Shown here: positions 40,648 to 48,906 of the stretch, in pieces | How the letters are laid out: each line of letters opens with the position of its first letter | How positions within the stretch are numbered: position 1 is the first letter of the stretch | Assembly: GCA_900318065.1 (NCBI GenBank) | Contig: ONIY01000019.1 | Location: 1 to 49,270 of the forward strand | Length of the DNA stretch: 49,270 bases | Direction of reading: 5' to 3' | Source of the DNA: an uncultured Prevotellaceae bacterium | Lineage (GTDB): Bacteria; Bacteroidota; Bacteroidia; Bacteroidales; Muribaculaceae | Translations under genes and position numbers: made by a program | Notes under the pieces: generated by a model | Seen by the model: only the letters and a program-made list of their open reading frames with translations | Database searches by the model: none | Told to the model about the DNA's origin: nothing

Positions 40648-41535
40648 ATGGCAAGTAATAACGATAATAGAAATAAGCTTCTCTCGGCTCTCATCACGTT
40701 GCTGCTGGGTGCGGGAATCGTGGCACTGCTGTTGTTCACGAGTCTGCACTACAACTACCCGCCTCTCGACGGGGAGCAGGACTTGCAACTGCTGCAGGAC
40801 ACCATCATGTTTGGTGGGGAATATGTGGAGATGGGCGATTTCCTTGAGCCACAAAGCGATGACATGCTCGCCCAGAATTCTCAGGACGCTGCGCAAGAGC
40901 AATCCAGCGAGAACAACGAGCAAGAGGCGATAGGGCAAAACAACTTGCGCGACAATGGCGCCATCGATGAGTCGCCACAACAGCAGGTGACCAACAACGC
41001 CCAGCCATCGCCCATGCAGGTTAAGGAGCAGCAACCCAAGAAACAGCCTGCCGAGAAGAAGACCGAGCAACCCAAGCCACAACAGCCTCAGCGACAAGGT
41101 GCACCCAAGCCGCAACCTGCCCCCAAGAAAACTACCGAGCAGCCTAAGCAACCCGCTGCTAAGGCCAACAGTGAGACCGACAACAAGATGAAGCAAATCT
41201 TTGGAAACACTGGTGGCAATGGTGCTGGCAAGCAGGGCAATCCCGAGGGAAAACCTGGTGCCGAGAAGTCGATGGGCAAGCCTGGTGTGGGCGGCCTGGA
41301 AGGCTACACGCTGGAGTATTTCCCCACCGCAAAGTGTCCAGTGGCAGGAACAGTGGTGATAAGGGTTAATGTGAGTCCAACGGGAGCGGTGACCAAGGCT
41401 TCGATTGTGGGAGGCTCGGTGTCCGACGCCACCACACGCAACCGCTGCCTCTCACTGGCCCGCCAGTCAAGATTCCGCGTGCCAGTGGGACAAACAATAG
41501 AACGCTCAGGAACACTCACCTATACTATCAGGTAG
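40648..41535 (+). CDS. TonB-like energy transducer (TonB/TolA type)
   Basis: Inner-membrane-anchored protein of 295 aa. A short cytoplasmic N-terminus and one membrane helix (about 11-31, LLSALITLLLGAGIVALLL) are followed by a long Pro/Gln/Lys-rich linker (about 95-175, EKKTEQPKPQQPQ-type) that can span the periplasm. A C-terminal TonB-like domain (about 215-295) has CPVAGTVVIRVNVSPTGAVTKASIVGGS and RFRVPVGQTIERSGTLTYTI. It completes the ExbB-ExbD-TonB unit. The C-terminal domain is closer to the TonB energy-transducer type than to TolA. No other outer-membrane gene is linked. Confidence 0.85.
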   Translation: MASNNDNRNKLLSALITLLLGAGIVALLLFTSLHYNYPPLDGEQDLQLLQDTIMFGGEYVEMGDFLEPQSDDMLAQNSQDAAQEQSSENNEQEAIGQNNLRDNGAIDESPQQQVTNNAQPSPMQVKEQQPKKQPAEKKTEQPKPQQPQRQGAPKPQPAPKKTTEQPKQPAAKANSETDNKMKQIFGNTGGNGAGKQGNPEGKPGAEKSMGKPGVGGLEGYTLEYFPTAKCPVAGTVVIRVNVSPTGAVTKASIVGGSVSDATTRNRCLSLARQSRFRVPVGQTIERSGTLTYTIR

Positions 41536-41671
41536 AGGATCGGGGATCGGGGATAGAGGATAGGGGATCGGGGCTCCTATCCATTCCTATCCATTCCTAT
41601 CCATTCCTATCCATTCCTATCCATTCCTATCCATTCCTATCCACTCCTATCCACTCCTATCCACTCCTATC
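41536..41671 (+). repeat. GATCGGGG tract followed by a 10-bp TCCTATCCAT tandem array
   Basis: Between convergent genes, GAGGATCGGGGATCGGGGAT units (41536-41573) follow the TonB-like stop. Next come about ten copies of the 10-bp unit TCCTATCCAT (41575-41671), whose minus-strand reading (ATGGATAGGA) follows the LytTR stop at 41694. The GGATAGG in the first part and CCTATCC in the second can pair. Confidence 0.93.
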
Positions 41672-41693
41672 TCCCATCCCCGGGCCTCGAGCC

Positions 41694-42419
41694 TCACTTG
41701 CTCAGGAACTTGCTGTTGATATAGGCATTGAACTGGTCGCGGTAGCTGTCGCCAATGGGCACTTCCACGTCATCGTCCAGGACAATTCGGTTTTTACTCA
41801 CCTCTTTAATCTTCTTGAGGTTGATGATATAAGAGCGGTGCACACGCATGAAACTGCGGCTGGGCAACCGCTCTTCCATTTTTTTCATGCTAAGCAGCAC
41901 AATGATGGGACGGGGATAGTCCTCAAGGTAGATGCGCAGGTATTCGCTCATCGCCTCCACATAGCGTATGTGACCAATGTTGATGCGCACAATCTTGTAT
42001 TCTGTCTTCAGGAAGATGGCGTCGTCCTCGTCTATCTGGCTCACCTCTTGAAGCGTGCGCAGGGCGTCGTAGCGCTTCTTGATCTTGTCGGCGGCACGTT
42101 TCATGTCGTCAAAGCCAAATGGCTTGAGCAGGTAGTCGATAGCATTGAGGTGGAAACCCTCAACGGCATACTCGCTATAGGCGGTGGTGAACACCACCAT
42201 GGGAGGATTTTCCAGCGACTTCACAAAGTCGAGGCCACTGAGTTCGGGCAGGTTGATGTCGCAGAACATCGCGTCAATCTTCTCCTGCTTGAGCACTTCT
42301 TGGGCATCGATAGCGCTCTGGCACGACGACACGAGCTCTAAATAAGGTATTTTGCTGATATACGACTCCATTTGCTGCAGCGCAAGTGGCTCATCGTCTA
42401 TTAATATGCAACGTATCAT
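41694..42419 (-). CDS. LytTR-family response regulator
   Basis: Transcription regulator of 241 aa. The receiver domain (about 1-120) has the phosphoacceptor D54 in DAMFCDINLPELSG, the acidic pair D8/D9 (LIDDEP) and Lys in LLKPFGFDD. The DNA-binding LytTR domain (about 140-241) contains SFMRVHRSYIINLKKIKEV and VEVPIGDSYRDQF. It is immediately downstream of the sensor kinase at 42531 on the same strand, forming a two-component pair. Target genes unknown; the neighbouring ExbBD-TonB operon is a candidate by position only. Confidence 0.93.
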   Translation of the reverse strand: MIRCILIDDEPLALQQMESYISKIPYLELVSSCQSAIDAQEVLKQEKIDAMFCDINLPELSGLDFVKSLENPPMVVFTTAYSEYAVEGFHLNAIDYLLKPFGFDDMKRAADKIKKRYDALRTLQEVSQIDEDDAIFLKTEYKIVRINIGHIRYVEAMSEYLRIYLEDYPRPIIVLLSMKKMEERLPSRSFMRVHRSYIINLKKIKEVSKNRIVLDDDVEVPIGDSYRDQFNAYINSKFLSK

Positions 42420-42478
42420 AGAATAGTATTTTTTTGTTATATAATTGTTTCAAGTTTCGCAAGCAAGTTGAGGCGTTC

Positions 42479-42534
42479 CACCCTCTACCTTCCACCTTCC
42501 ACCTTCCACCTTCCACCTTCCACGTTCCACCTAA
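42479..42534 (-). repeat. GGTGGAA repeat between the kinase and regulator genes
   Basis: Read on the minus strand, GGTGGAACGTGGAAGGTGGA units follow the kinase stop. Unit length is 7 bp and the tract is about seven copies. It belongs to the TTCCACG family found at 28.7 kb and 45.8 kb. Confidence 0.88.
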
Positions 42535-43748
42535 CTAACCGGCTCGCTGGTCTTGACAGGGATGTCCATCTTCACCAGGAACTCGGTCTCGCCGTCGTCG
42601 ATGTCGAGAGTGTAGTTGCTGCCAAAGAGCAGGTCCAAGCGGCGGCGTATGTTGGTAAGGCCCACGCCACTGGCTTCGCTCACCTTCTTGCTGGCAGCAG
42701 CCTCACCGTTGGTGCGCTTGCTGTTGCGGCACAGGTAGAGCAAGCGTGGCTCACCGTTGTCGCTGGTATATATCTTGGATGATATAGTGATGAACGAGGG
42801 CTTGTTGTAGTTCACGCCGTGCTTGAAGGCGTTTTCCACAAACGAGATGAAAATAAGTGGCGGAATCCACACGCCCTTGCCGTCGTCGGCATTTGACACG
42901 TCAAACGTCAACTTGTCGTTATACCTGATGCGCATCAGGCGAACGTAGTTGGCCATGAACTCTACCTCTCGAGAGGCTTGGACATACTCATGGTTGGTCT
43001 CATAGAGGATATAACGCATCAACTTCGACAGGTCGATAATGCACTCCTGGGCCTTCTTGGGGTCGATGTCGACAAGGGCATGGATGTTGTTGAGGGTGTT
43101 CATGAAGAAGTGAGGATGCAATTGATAACGGAGCTGGTCGAGGTTCTGCTTGAGGTTTACCTTCTCGAGGTCTTCCATCTCACGGCGGGCCTCGATGGAA
43201 CGGAAGTAGAACTTAATGCCCAAGTTGGTGCCAATGCCCAGGAGGAACATCACCAGCGCCAGGATGTCGCGGCGCATGAAGGGGGGAGGCACGTGGGCGT
43301 TGCCAATGCCAGGTGGCTGACCCATGATTTTTCCATTGCCAGATGGTGGCAATGGCCTCTCGGCTTTATGGTCGATTGATGGCGGTTGAGGTGCATCTTG
43401 GACCATCTCGGTCTTCACCTCTTCGCCTGGACGAGGATGAAAGTGCGAACGGCTGTTGCACTGATATAACTGGAAAACTCCCATGAGCAGCAACATGCCT
43501 ATCACGTAGTAGAGGGGCTTGTGCTTGTAGACGAGAAGCGGCGCTATCACCACATCGTGGATGGCAAAAGCTATGACATACACTACCACTATCTTTAGGG
43601 TGTGAACAATGTCTTGGGCAATGAACTCGCCCTCGTTGAGAGAGTGGTTGTGGTATAACGCGGCAATAGTGGGTGCAAGCACTATTACCAGCAGCAATAT
43701 TGCATACACCAGGTACTCGATCCTTTTTAATCGTTTGTGGGAGCTCAT
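42531..43748 (-). CDS. LytS/YehU-type sensor histidine kinase
   Basis: Inner-membrane sensor kinase of 405 aa. Four membrane helices (about 12-32, 51-72, 79-97, 162-182) place a 63-residue loop (98-160) in the periplasm. The loop is notably rich in Pro (QPPSIDHKAERPLPPSG, then PPGIGNAHVPPPF) and His. The His_kinase domain has YQLHPHFFMNTLNN with phosphoacceptor H213. The ATP-binding N-box is SFVENAFKHGVNY and the G-box is GVGLTNIRRRLDLLFG. It pairs with the LytTR regulator downstream. The Pro/His-rich loop may be the sensing element. Confidence 0.93.
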   Translation of the reverse strand: MSSHKRLKRIEYLVYAILLLVIVLAPTIAALYHNHSLNEGEFIAQDIVHTLKIVVVYVIAFAIHDVVIAPLLVYKHKPLYYVIGMLLLMGVFQLYQCNSRSHFHPRPGEEVKTEMVQDAPQPPSIDHKAERPLPPSGNGKIMGQPPGIGNAHVPPPFMRRDILALVMFLLGIGTNLGIKFYFRSIEARREMEDLEKVNLKQNLDQLRYQLHPHFFMNTLNNIHALVDIDPKKAQECIIDLSKLMRYILYETNHEYVQASREVEFMANYVRLMRIRYNDKLTFDVSNADDGKGVWIPPLIFISFVENAFKHGVNYNKPSFITISSKIYTSDNGEPRLLYLCRNSKRTNGEAAASKKVSEASGVGLTNIRRRLDLLFGSNYTLDIDDGETEFLVKMDIPVKTSEPVS

Positions 43749-43797
43749 TTGCTATGTTTTTCGATTGTAACTACTTTTGTAACTACTTTATTTTTCA

Positions 43798-43828
43798 CAA
43801 AGTTAGTACTTATAACTTTCCCTTGCAA
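43798..43828 (-). promoter_or_regulatory. Promoter of the LytS/LytTR operon
   Basis: On the minus strand, TTG (43828-43826), 20 bp, TAACTTTG (43805-43798). The leader would be about 45 nt. Confidence 0.55.
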
Positions 43829-43999
43829 TCATTTTCAGTAAATAATTGAAATAATTCAATAAACAAGACCTTTCAACACTACCAACTGAACATCGCAACC
43901 AGTCGTTTCCCCCACTATAATATGGCGCTATAGAGGGGATTTTTGAAAGTTTTTTTGAATTAATTTCGCAATTTGCTTTTATATTAGACAAATATCTAT

Positions 44000-44007
44000 T
44001 ACTTTTG
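44000..44007 (+). promoter_or_regulatory. -7 box of the TPR membrane protein gene
   Basis: TACTTTTG, 51 bp before the ATG at 44058. The nearest TTG upstream is 24 bp away, longer than usual. Confidence 0.4.
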
Positions 44008-44057
44008 CACCGCAAAAATAAAAAGAGAAATTTAAAACACAGATTTTTACATATATT

Positions 44058-44726
44058 ATGGCAAAAAAGAAAAACCAAGAAACCCGCACTAAACTTGAGG
44101 AAATCAATGATTCACTGTCGGGTATCGAACAGAAATTTGAGCAACACAAGAATGTCATCTACTGGGCTGTAATGGCAGTGCTCGTTATTGCTCTACTCAT
44201 TTGGGGATACTTTAAATTTATCTATGGACCAAATCTTGAGAAGGCTAACAATGAACTGGTTAAGGCCGACACTGAGCTCATCATGAACCAAGACTCGGTG
44301 GCTGCTCTCAAGGCCTACGAGAAGGTTGCAAAGAACTATAGCAATGACGCCGGTAACGTGGCTAAGCTCAAGGCCGCTACCATCCTCTATGCTCAGGGCA
44401 AGAACAAAGAGGCCTTGAACTATCTCGAGGACTACTCGCCCAAGGGCAAAATCGTGGGTCCTGCTTCTCAGTCGCTGCTCGGTGACTGCTATGTCAATGC
44501 TAAGCAGCTCGACAAGGCTGTCGCAGCCTATGACAAGGCCATCGACCTGGCTGGCGACAACAAGGACTATGTGCCCTCGTTCATGCTCAAGAAGGCCAAT
44601 GTGCTGCACAGCATGAAGAAATATGACGACGAACTTGCAATCTATCAAGAGATTGAAACCAAGTATTGGGGTCCTGGCGCTGTCGACGCTCAAATCGAGA
44701 GGGCTAAGGCACTCGCAGGTAAATAA
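44058..44726 (+). CDS. Tetratricopeptide-repeat membrane protein (YfgM-like)
   Basis: A 222-aa protein with a charged N-terminus (AKKKNQETRTKLEEINDSL), one membrane helix (about 34-54, VIYWAVMAVLVIALLIWGYF) and a periplasmic TPR domain of three to four helical repeats (ALKAYEKVAKNYSNDAGNVA, LLGDCYVNAKQLDKAVAAYD, KKYDDELAIYQEIETKYWG). The layout resembles YfgM, which assists protein export through SecYEG and periplasmic chaperones, but this is by analogy. It is transcribed alone: its own promoter upstream and a strong terminator downstream. Confidence 0.85.
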   Translation: MAKKKNQETRTKLEEINDSLSGIEQKFEQHKNVIYWAVMAVLVIALLIWGYFKFIYGPNLEKANNELVKADTELIMNQDSVAALKAYEKVAKNYSNDAGNVAKLKAATILYAQGKNKEALNYLEDYSPKGKIVGPASQSLLGDCYVNAKQLDKAVAAYDKAIDLAGDNKDYVPSFMLKKANVLHSMKKYDDELAIYQEIETKYWGPGAVDAQIERAKALAGK

Positions 44727-44760
44727 TTCTTAGTATCTTGACAGTAAGTGAGAAAATAAC

Positions 44761-44803
44761 AAAAGTTGGACAAGGCGACTAGTCGTCAAGTCCAACTTTT
44801 TTA
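44761..44803. terminator. Terminator after the TPR protein gene
   Basis: AAAAGTTGGAC (44761-44771) pairs with GTCCAACTTTT (44790-44800), followed by TTATTATT. The loop contains the inner palindrome CGACTAGTCG. Confidence 0.9.
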
Positions 44804-44853
44804 TTATTCTACTGTGTCACAGCAATTTTATTCCTTTAAACCCTTTCGTTACA

Positions 44854-45567
44854 ATGGAAACAAAATACAAGCGCATTCTTCTCAAGCTCAGCGGTGAGTC
44901 GCTAATGGGACAGCAGGGCTACGGCATCGACCCGCAGCGCGTGCAGGACTATGCCGAGCAGGTCAAGGAAATCGTCGATGCAGGCGTGCAGGTGGCTATC
45001 GTGATTGGCGGTGGAAACATCTTTCGCGGTCTCGCGGGAGCAGCCAGTGGCTTCGACCGTGTGAAAGGCGACCAGATGGGCATGCTCGCAACGGTTATCA
45101 ACTCGCTCGCGCTGTCGTCGGCTCTTGAGGCCAACGGACAGCCTGCCCAGGTGTTTACCGCTATCGCAATGACTCCAGTAGGGGAGCAGTACACCAAGTG
45201 GCGCGCCATCGAGGCGATGCAGCAGGGCAAAGTGGCTATCATGTCGTGTGGAACGGGTAACCCATTCTTCACTACCGACACCGGCAGCACGCTGCGTGGC
45301 ATCGAGGTGGAGGCCGACGTCATGCTCAAGGGCACTCGCGTCGACGGCATCTACACCGCCGACCCCGAGAAAGACCCCACAGCCACCAAGTTTGACATCA
45401 TCACCTACGACGAGATAATCGCCCGAGGTCTCAAGGTAATGGACATGACAGCAACAGTGATGGCTAAGGAAAACAACCTGCCCATCCACGTGTTCAACAT
45501 GGACGTCAAGGGCAACCTCAAGAAGGTAATCACAGGCGAGAACATTGGCACAGTGGTGACTCCTTAA
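44854..45567 (+). CDS. pyrH: UMP kinase
   Basis: Bacterial-type hexameric uridylate kinase of 237 aa that makes UDP from UMP. Diagnostic segments are LLKLSGESLMG near the start, IVIGGGNIFRG (about 47-57), the UMP-binding GTGNPFFTTDTGSTLRG (about 132-148) and VDGIYTADPEKDP. Length is standard. It is flanked by terminators on both sides (44761-44803 and 45594-45635), so it should be a single-gene transcript. Confidence 0.97.
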   Translation: METKYKRILLKLSGESLMGQQGYGIDPQRVQDYAEQVKEIVDAGVQVAIVIGGGNIFRGLAGAASGFDRVKGDQMGMLATVINSLALSSALEANGQPAQVFTAIAMTPVGEQYTKWRAIEAMQQGKVAIMSCGTGNPFFTTDTGSTLRGIEVEADVMLKGTRVDGIYTADPEKDPTATKFDIITYDEIIARGLKVMDMTATVMAKENNLPIHVFNMDVKGNLKKVITGENIGTVVTP

Positions 45568-45593
45568 GAAATACCACCACACAAGATAATAAA

Positions 45594-45635
45594 GGCGGGA
45601 TTAGAGAATTTCTCTAATCCCGCCTGATTTTTTGG
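45594..45635 (+). terminator. Terminator of pyrH
   Basis: GGCGGGATTAGAGA (45594-45607) pairs perfectly with TCTCTAATCCCGCC (45611-45624) across an ATT loop, followed by TGATTTTTT. Confidence 0.95.
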
Positions 45636-45637
45636 GG

Positions 45638-45812
45638 GGCAAAAGTGTCAACGGTGTCTTGGCAAAAGTGTCAACGATATCTTGGCAAAAGTGTCAATGA
45701 TGTCTTGGCAAAAGTGTCAACGGTGTGTTTCCCCGCGCCGCAGGCGCCACTTAACCCTTAAAACTTAATACCTTCCACGTTCCACGTTCCACCTTCCCCG
45801 CGCCGCAGGCGC
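45638..45812 (+). repeat. 23-bp tandem array plus palindrome-flanked repeats between pyrH and the aminopeptidase
   Basis: GGCAAAAGTGTCAACGGTGTC-type units of 23 bp start at 45638, 45661, 45684 and 45707 (four copies with small differences). They are followed by the palindrome GCGCCGCAGGCGC (45735-45747), ACTTAACCC/AAAACTTAA, TTCCACG units (45772-45797) and a second palindrome (45800-45812) that abuts the stop codon of the aminopeptidase gene. Confidence 0.92.
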
Positions 45813-47216
45813 CTACCTGTCCTCCTGGAACAGTGGGTCTTCGGGCATCACCATCACTGGTTTCTGCTGGCTTGCCTTGAGGATGCGTTCAGGAACATAT
45901 TTCTTGTCGACTACCAGACGGAAGGCAAACTCGTTGAACCACTCGTTGGTCATGATGATATAGCCTTTGTGGCCGCTGTCGGCACCCCATGAGTTCTCCA
46001 CTTTCCATTTCACGGGCTTGCCGCTGGCGTCGAGGTCGACGGCGGTGAGCGTCATGGCGTGGGTCGAACCGCTGTCGAAGGTGGCGATGCGGTCGGCTTT
46101 GTTCATGCCAAAGGTGGTGCCAAACAATGTGCCGTAGTCATAGTTGTCGAGCGCAAGATAGCCATTGGTGCGGTTCAACTGCTTGCCCACGTCGTAGCTC
46201 GAGTAGAGCTTGGTGGAGTCTTTGAGCGAGGCGATAGCCATCTGGGCGATGTCTTCCATGGGGAGGTTGATATAGCACCAGTTGTGGCCGTCGTAGGTGT
46301 GGCGGTCCCATTCCACCTCATAGGTCTTGTAGTACTCGCGCCTGGGGTCGTTCATTGCCATGATGAAGGTGCCGTTGATGGGACCTCCCTGGGTCTCACG
46401 GAAGAACTCCAGCGGAGTGTAGGTGCGCGAGGGGGTCACAGTCTTGCCGTCTTTGTTCTTGAAGGCATAGGTGAACGACTTGATGGGCTCACCCAGGACG
46501 AGCGACAGCATGTTGTAGATCTCTCCGAGCATCTCGGTCTTGCGCTGCTTGATGGCGCTTTTCGATTTGCCATCGGCAACCATCTTCCTTAGCTCCAGGC
46601 CCTGTTCGCGCAGTTTCGACGACAGCAGCTGGCTCATGCGCGAGGTGCGCTCGGCGCTGTAGGTCTCGGGCTGAACCTCTACTGGTACAAGGCCATATTT
46701 CTCGGCGAGGTCGGCAGCACCGCAAAAGGTGCCGCCATCGTTGATTGGGTGGTGGAAGAAGAACTGCACGCGCTGGTCGTCAAGGGGCTTGTCGGCGCAG
46801 TCTATCACGCCCTGAAGCATGAGGTTGGCTTTTTCCAGTTGGTCCCAGAAGAAGAGGTAGTCGTGAGAGTACTCCACGCGTAGGGTGTCATTGTGACGAC
46901 GCGCGAAGTTGGCGCGCATCACGTTGAAACTGGAGTACATCCAGCAACGTCCGCTCGAGCGCTGGTTGTGGATGCTCTGCTTGGGGGTCTCGATGCTGAA
47001 GTGGGTGTCGCCAATGCTCGCGTTGCGGTAGTTCTTGGCAAGGTCGTCAATGGAGTTTGACGCCATAGCGTTGCTCAAGGCAGCATTCTGTTGCGACGAA
47101 GCGCTAATCTGGCGAAGCATGTCGGCATCAATGCCGCCTTGCGCACGGTTTTGTGCCACAAGGGGCATAGCCAGTGCTATGCACGCCATCAGTGATAATG
47201 TCTTTAACGATTTCAT
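45813..47216 (-). CDS. Exported aminopeptidase C (C1 family, bleomycin-hydrolase type)
   Basis: Papain-fold peptidase of 467 aa. A signal peptide (about 1-21, ending MPLVAQ) suggests periplasmic location, unlike the cytosolic PepC of Firmicutes. The catalytic Cys91 is in SSGRCWMYSSFNVMRA, the catalytic His in GSTHAMTLTAVDLD and the Asn in KVENSWGADSGHKG, the arrangement of bleomycin hydrolase and PepC. The start was placed at 47216 because the upstream extension to 47591 overlaps the neighbouring membrane-protein gene in another frame and precedes the signal peptide. It follows the membrane-protein gene by 14 bp and is probably co-transcribed. It could process peptides released by the C10 proteases. 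Confidence 0.93.
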   Translation of the reverse strand: MKSLKTLSLMACIALAMPLVAQNRAQGGIDADMLRQISASSQQNAALSNAMASNSIDDLAKNYRNASIGDTHFSIETPKQSIHNQRSSGRCWMYSSFNVMRANFARRHNDTLRVEYSHDYLFFWDQLEKANLMLQGVIDCADKPLDDQRVQFFFHHPINDGGTFCGAADLAEKYGLVPVEVQPETYSAERTSRMSQLLSSKLREQGLELRKMVADGKSKSAIKQRKTEMLGEIYNMLSLVLGEPIKSFTYAFKNKDGKTVTPSRTYTPLEFFRETQGGPINGTFIMAMNDPRREYYKTYEVEWDRHTYDGHNWCYINLPMEDIAQMAIASLKDSTKLYSSYDVGKQLNRTNGYLALDNYDYGTLFGTTFGMNKADRIATFDSGSTHAMTLTAVDLDASGKPVKWKVENSWGADSGHKGYIIMTNEWFNEFAFRLVVDKKYVPERILKASQQKPVMVMPEDPLFQEDR

Positions 47217-47230
47217 AGTGTATAGTTTAT

Positions 47231-48748
47231 TTATATTAGGTGTTTTGCTTTCATCATGTGATACTCGTGCAGGCTGTTGAGGTAGTCGAGCTGGGTGTGG
47301 TAGCAGAACACGAGCACTCCGGCCAGGATGATAAAGTAGACGATCATCCACACAGTGAACGAGCGACGGTAGGCGCCACCATGCACTTTGAGAATTACAT
47401 ACATGGCGATTACCACAAAGAGCGGCTGCAACGGCAGCACATAGCGGCTCACCGACCCGCCAGTGATATAGGCGATGCCCAGGAAGGTGGCTAATGGCCA
47501 CCAAGCCCACATGCCCAGGTTGGAGTACTTGTGGTGCACGACGTTGATGTAGAGGTAATAGAAAATGCATGCGCCGCCCACCAGGTACCACGTCACCCTC
47601 ATGCGGGGAACAATCTCGAGAATGTCGACTGCCGAGTAGTCATAGAGCCATGGGAAGGGAATGATATACTGAACACCAGCAGTGATGGGAAGCAGCAGCA
47701 AGCGCTCCCACTCGGGGTAGTGGTAGTAGTCGCCTATGAAGGCAAGGTAGGGCTGCTGCACGATGCCCATCTTGAAGGCAAGGGCCATAGCGTCGCCACC
47801 GTCAACGGTGCGATACTGCTGCCCAAAGGAGTAGGAGAACAGGATGCTGAATGCCACGGTGATGGCAAGTGCCGTGAGCGACAGCAGAGCGCCTCGTTTC
47901 CACCACAGCCGCTTGTGGGCAAAGGCCATCATCGCTGCGCCTATCATGGCGAAATAGGCAAAGTTGGTGCGCACAAGGGCAAGGATTAGGGTGCCAAGCA
48001 CAAAGACTATCGTGTCGCGTGTCTTCTCACGCTTGCTGAGTGTGAGCGACGACAGCCCAGCCAGGCTATAACCCACCATCACTATTCCCAGGGCACAGCC
48101 GGCCTCCTTCTGGATGCGCACGTCTTGCGAGATGAAGAACCCAAGCAGCGATACCAGCATCATCGTCACCGAGGCAATGGTCGAGGGTGAGTGAGAGGGG
48201 AAACGGGGGCTGAGAAGGCGGTCGGCAATCTTGCCGGTGACAACGATGCTCAGCAGCGTGAACATGTAGTTGAGCGATAGGGGCCACACGATGCTCACAC
48301 CAAAGATCTTCCATAGCCCAAGCATGAACAGTGGTAATCCCTTAAAGGGAATCTTGGGCTCGGGGCACCGCCCGTCGTAGTGCGACAAGGCCCAGCAATA
48401 GTAGCGGCCATCGTCGGAGTGCAAGTCGGGTTGTTCCAGGGTGAAGTCGTCGTGCAGGGTGTAGTTCTTGATGCTGTAAACGACATAAAGCGCCAGCAGC
48501 GTGGCAACCACAAGAAACATCCACTTGCCCCAGTTGCAGCACTGGCGGCTGCTGGTGAAGATGACCCGCGGGATCAAGTAGGCAACGCTTAGCGACAGCA
48601 CTATCGACGCCGATTCACTGGCGCTATACACCCCAGCAACCGAAGCCACAAGAAGCCCCAGGGCAATGACCTCGCCAAGCATCAGCACCAGGCTGCTCTT
48701 GTCAAGCCTTTGCCTGAGTCGTTTATTTGGAACAGTGTCGCTACTCAT
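47231..48748 (-). CDS. Polytopic membrane protein, possibly a GT-C-type glycosyltransferase
   Basis: A 505-aa integral membrane protein with roughly 11-13 helices. After the second or third helix comes a hydrophilic loop with acidic residues (HDDFTLEQPDLHSDDGRYYCW), reminiscent of the first periplasmic loop of GT-C glycosyltransferases, but I cannot name a family. The frame continues to 48775. The ATG at 48748 is preferred because AAAAGGAGGCTT, a Shine-Dalgarno-like stretch rare in this organism, lies right before it, and the predicted transcription start (about 48767) is downstream of 48775. It shares a transcript with the aminopeptidase C gene. Confidence 0.72.
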   Translation of the reverse strand: MSSDTVPNKRLRQRLDKSSLVLMLGEVIALGLLVASVAGVYSASESASIVLSLSVAYLIPRVIFTSSRQCCNWGKWMFLVVATLLALYVVYSIKNYTLHDDFTLEQPDLHSDDGRYYCWALSHYDGRCPEPKIPFKGLPLFMLGLWKIFGVSIVWPLSLNYMFTLLSIVVTGKIADRLLSPRFPSHSPSTIASVTMMLVSLLGFFISQDVRIQKEAGCALGIVMVGYSLAGLSSLTLSKREKTRDTIVFVLGTLILALVRTNFAYFAMIGAAMMAFAHKRLWWKRGALLSLTALAITVAFSILFSYSFGQQYRTVDGGDAMALAFKMGIVQQPYLAFIGDYYHYPEWERLLLLPITAGVQYIIPFPWLYDYSAVDILEIVPRMRVTWYLVGGACIFYYLYINVVHHKYSNLGMWAWWPLATFLGIAYITGGSVSRYVLPLQPLFVVIAMYVILKVHGGAYRRSFTVWMIVYFIILAGVLVFCYHTQLDYLNSLHEYHMMKAKHLI

Positions 48749-48772
48749 AAGCCTCCTTTTGAAAACTAATTG

Positions 48773-48804
48773 CAAATTTACTCTTTTATTCGGTAACTAT
48801 CAAA
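48773..48804 (-). promoter_or_regulatory. Promoter of the membrane protein-aminopeptidase operon
   Basis: On the minus strand, TTTG (48804-48801), 20 bp, TAAATTTG (48780-48773). The leader is about 18 nt and holds the GGAGG. Confidence 0.6.
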
Positions 48805-48862
48805 ATTATAACACATAAATTGAAAAAGCGCCCCAAGAATACTTTTATATATATCTTAATGA

Positions 48863-48881
48863 ACACGCGCGCGCATGCGCG
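48863..48881. other. Alternating purine-pyrimidine tract
   Basis: Nineteen consecutive bases alternate purine and pyrimidine (ACACGCGCGCGCATGCGCG), with the inner palindrome GCGCATGCGC. It could adopt Z-form DNA between the divergent promoters at 48773 and 49052. Confidence 0.5.
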
Positions 48882-48906
48882 AGAGCAGCTACATCCATTC
48901 TTAGTC

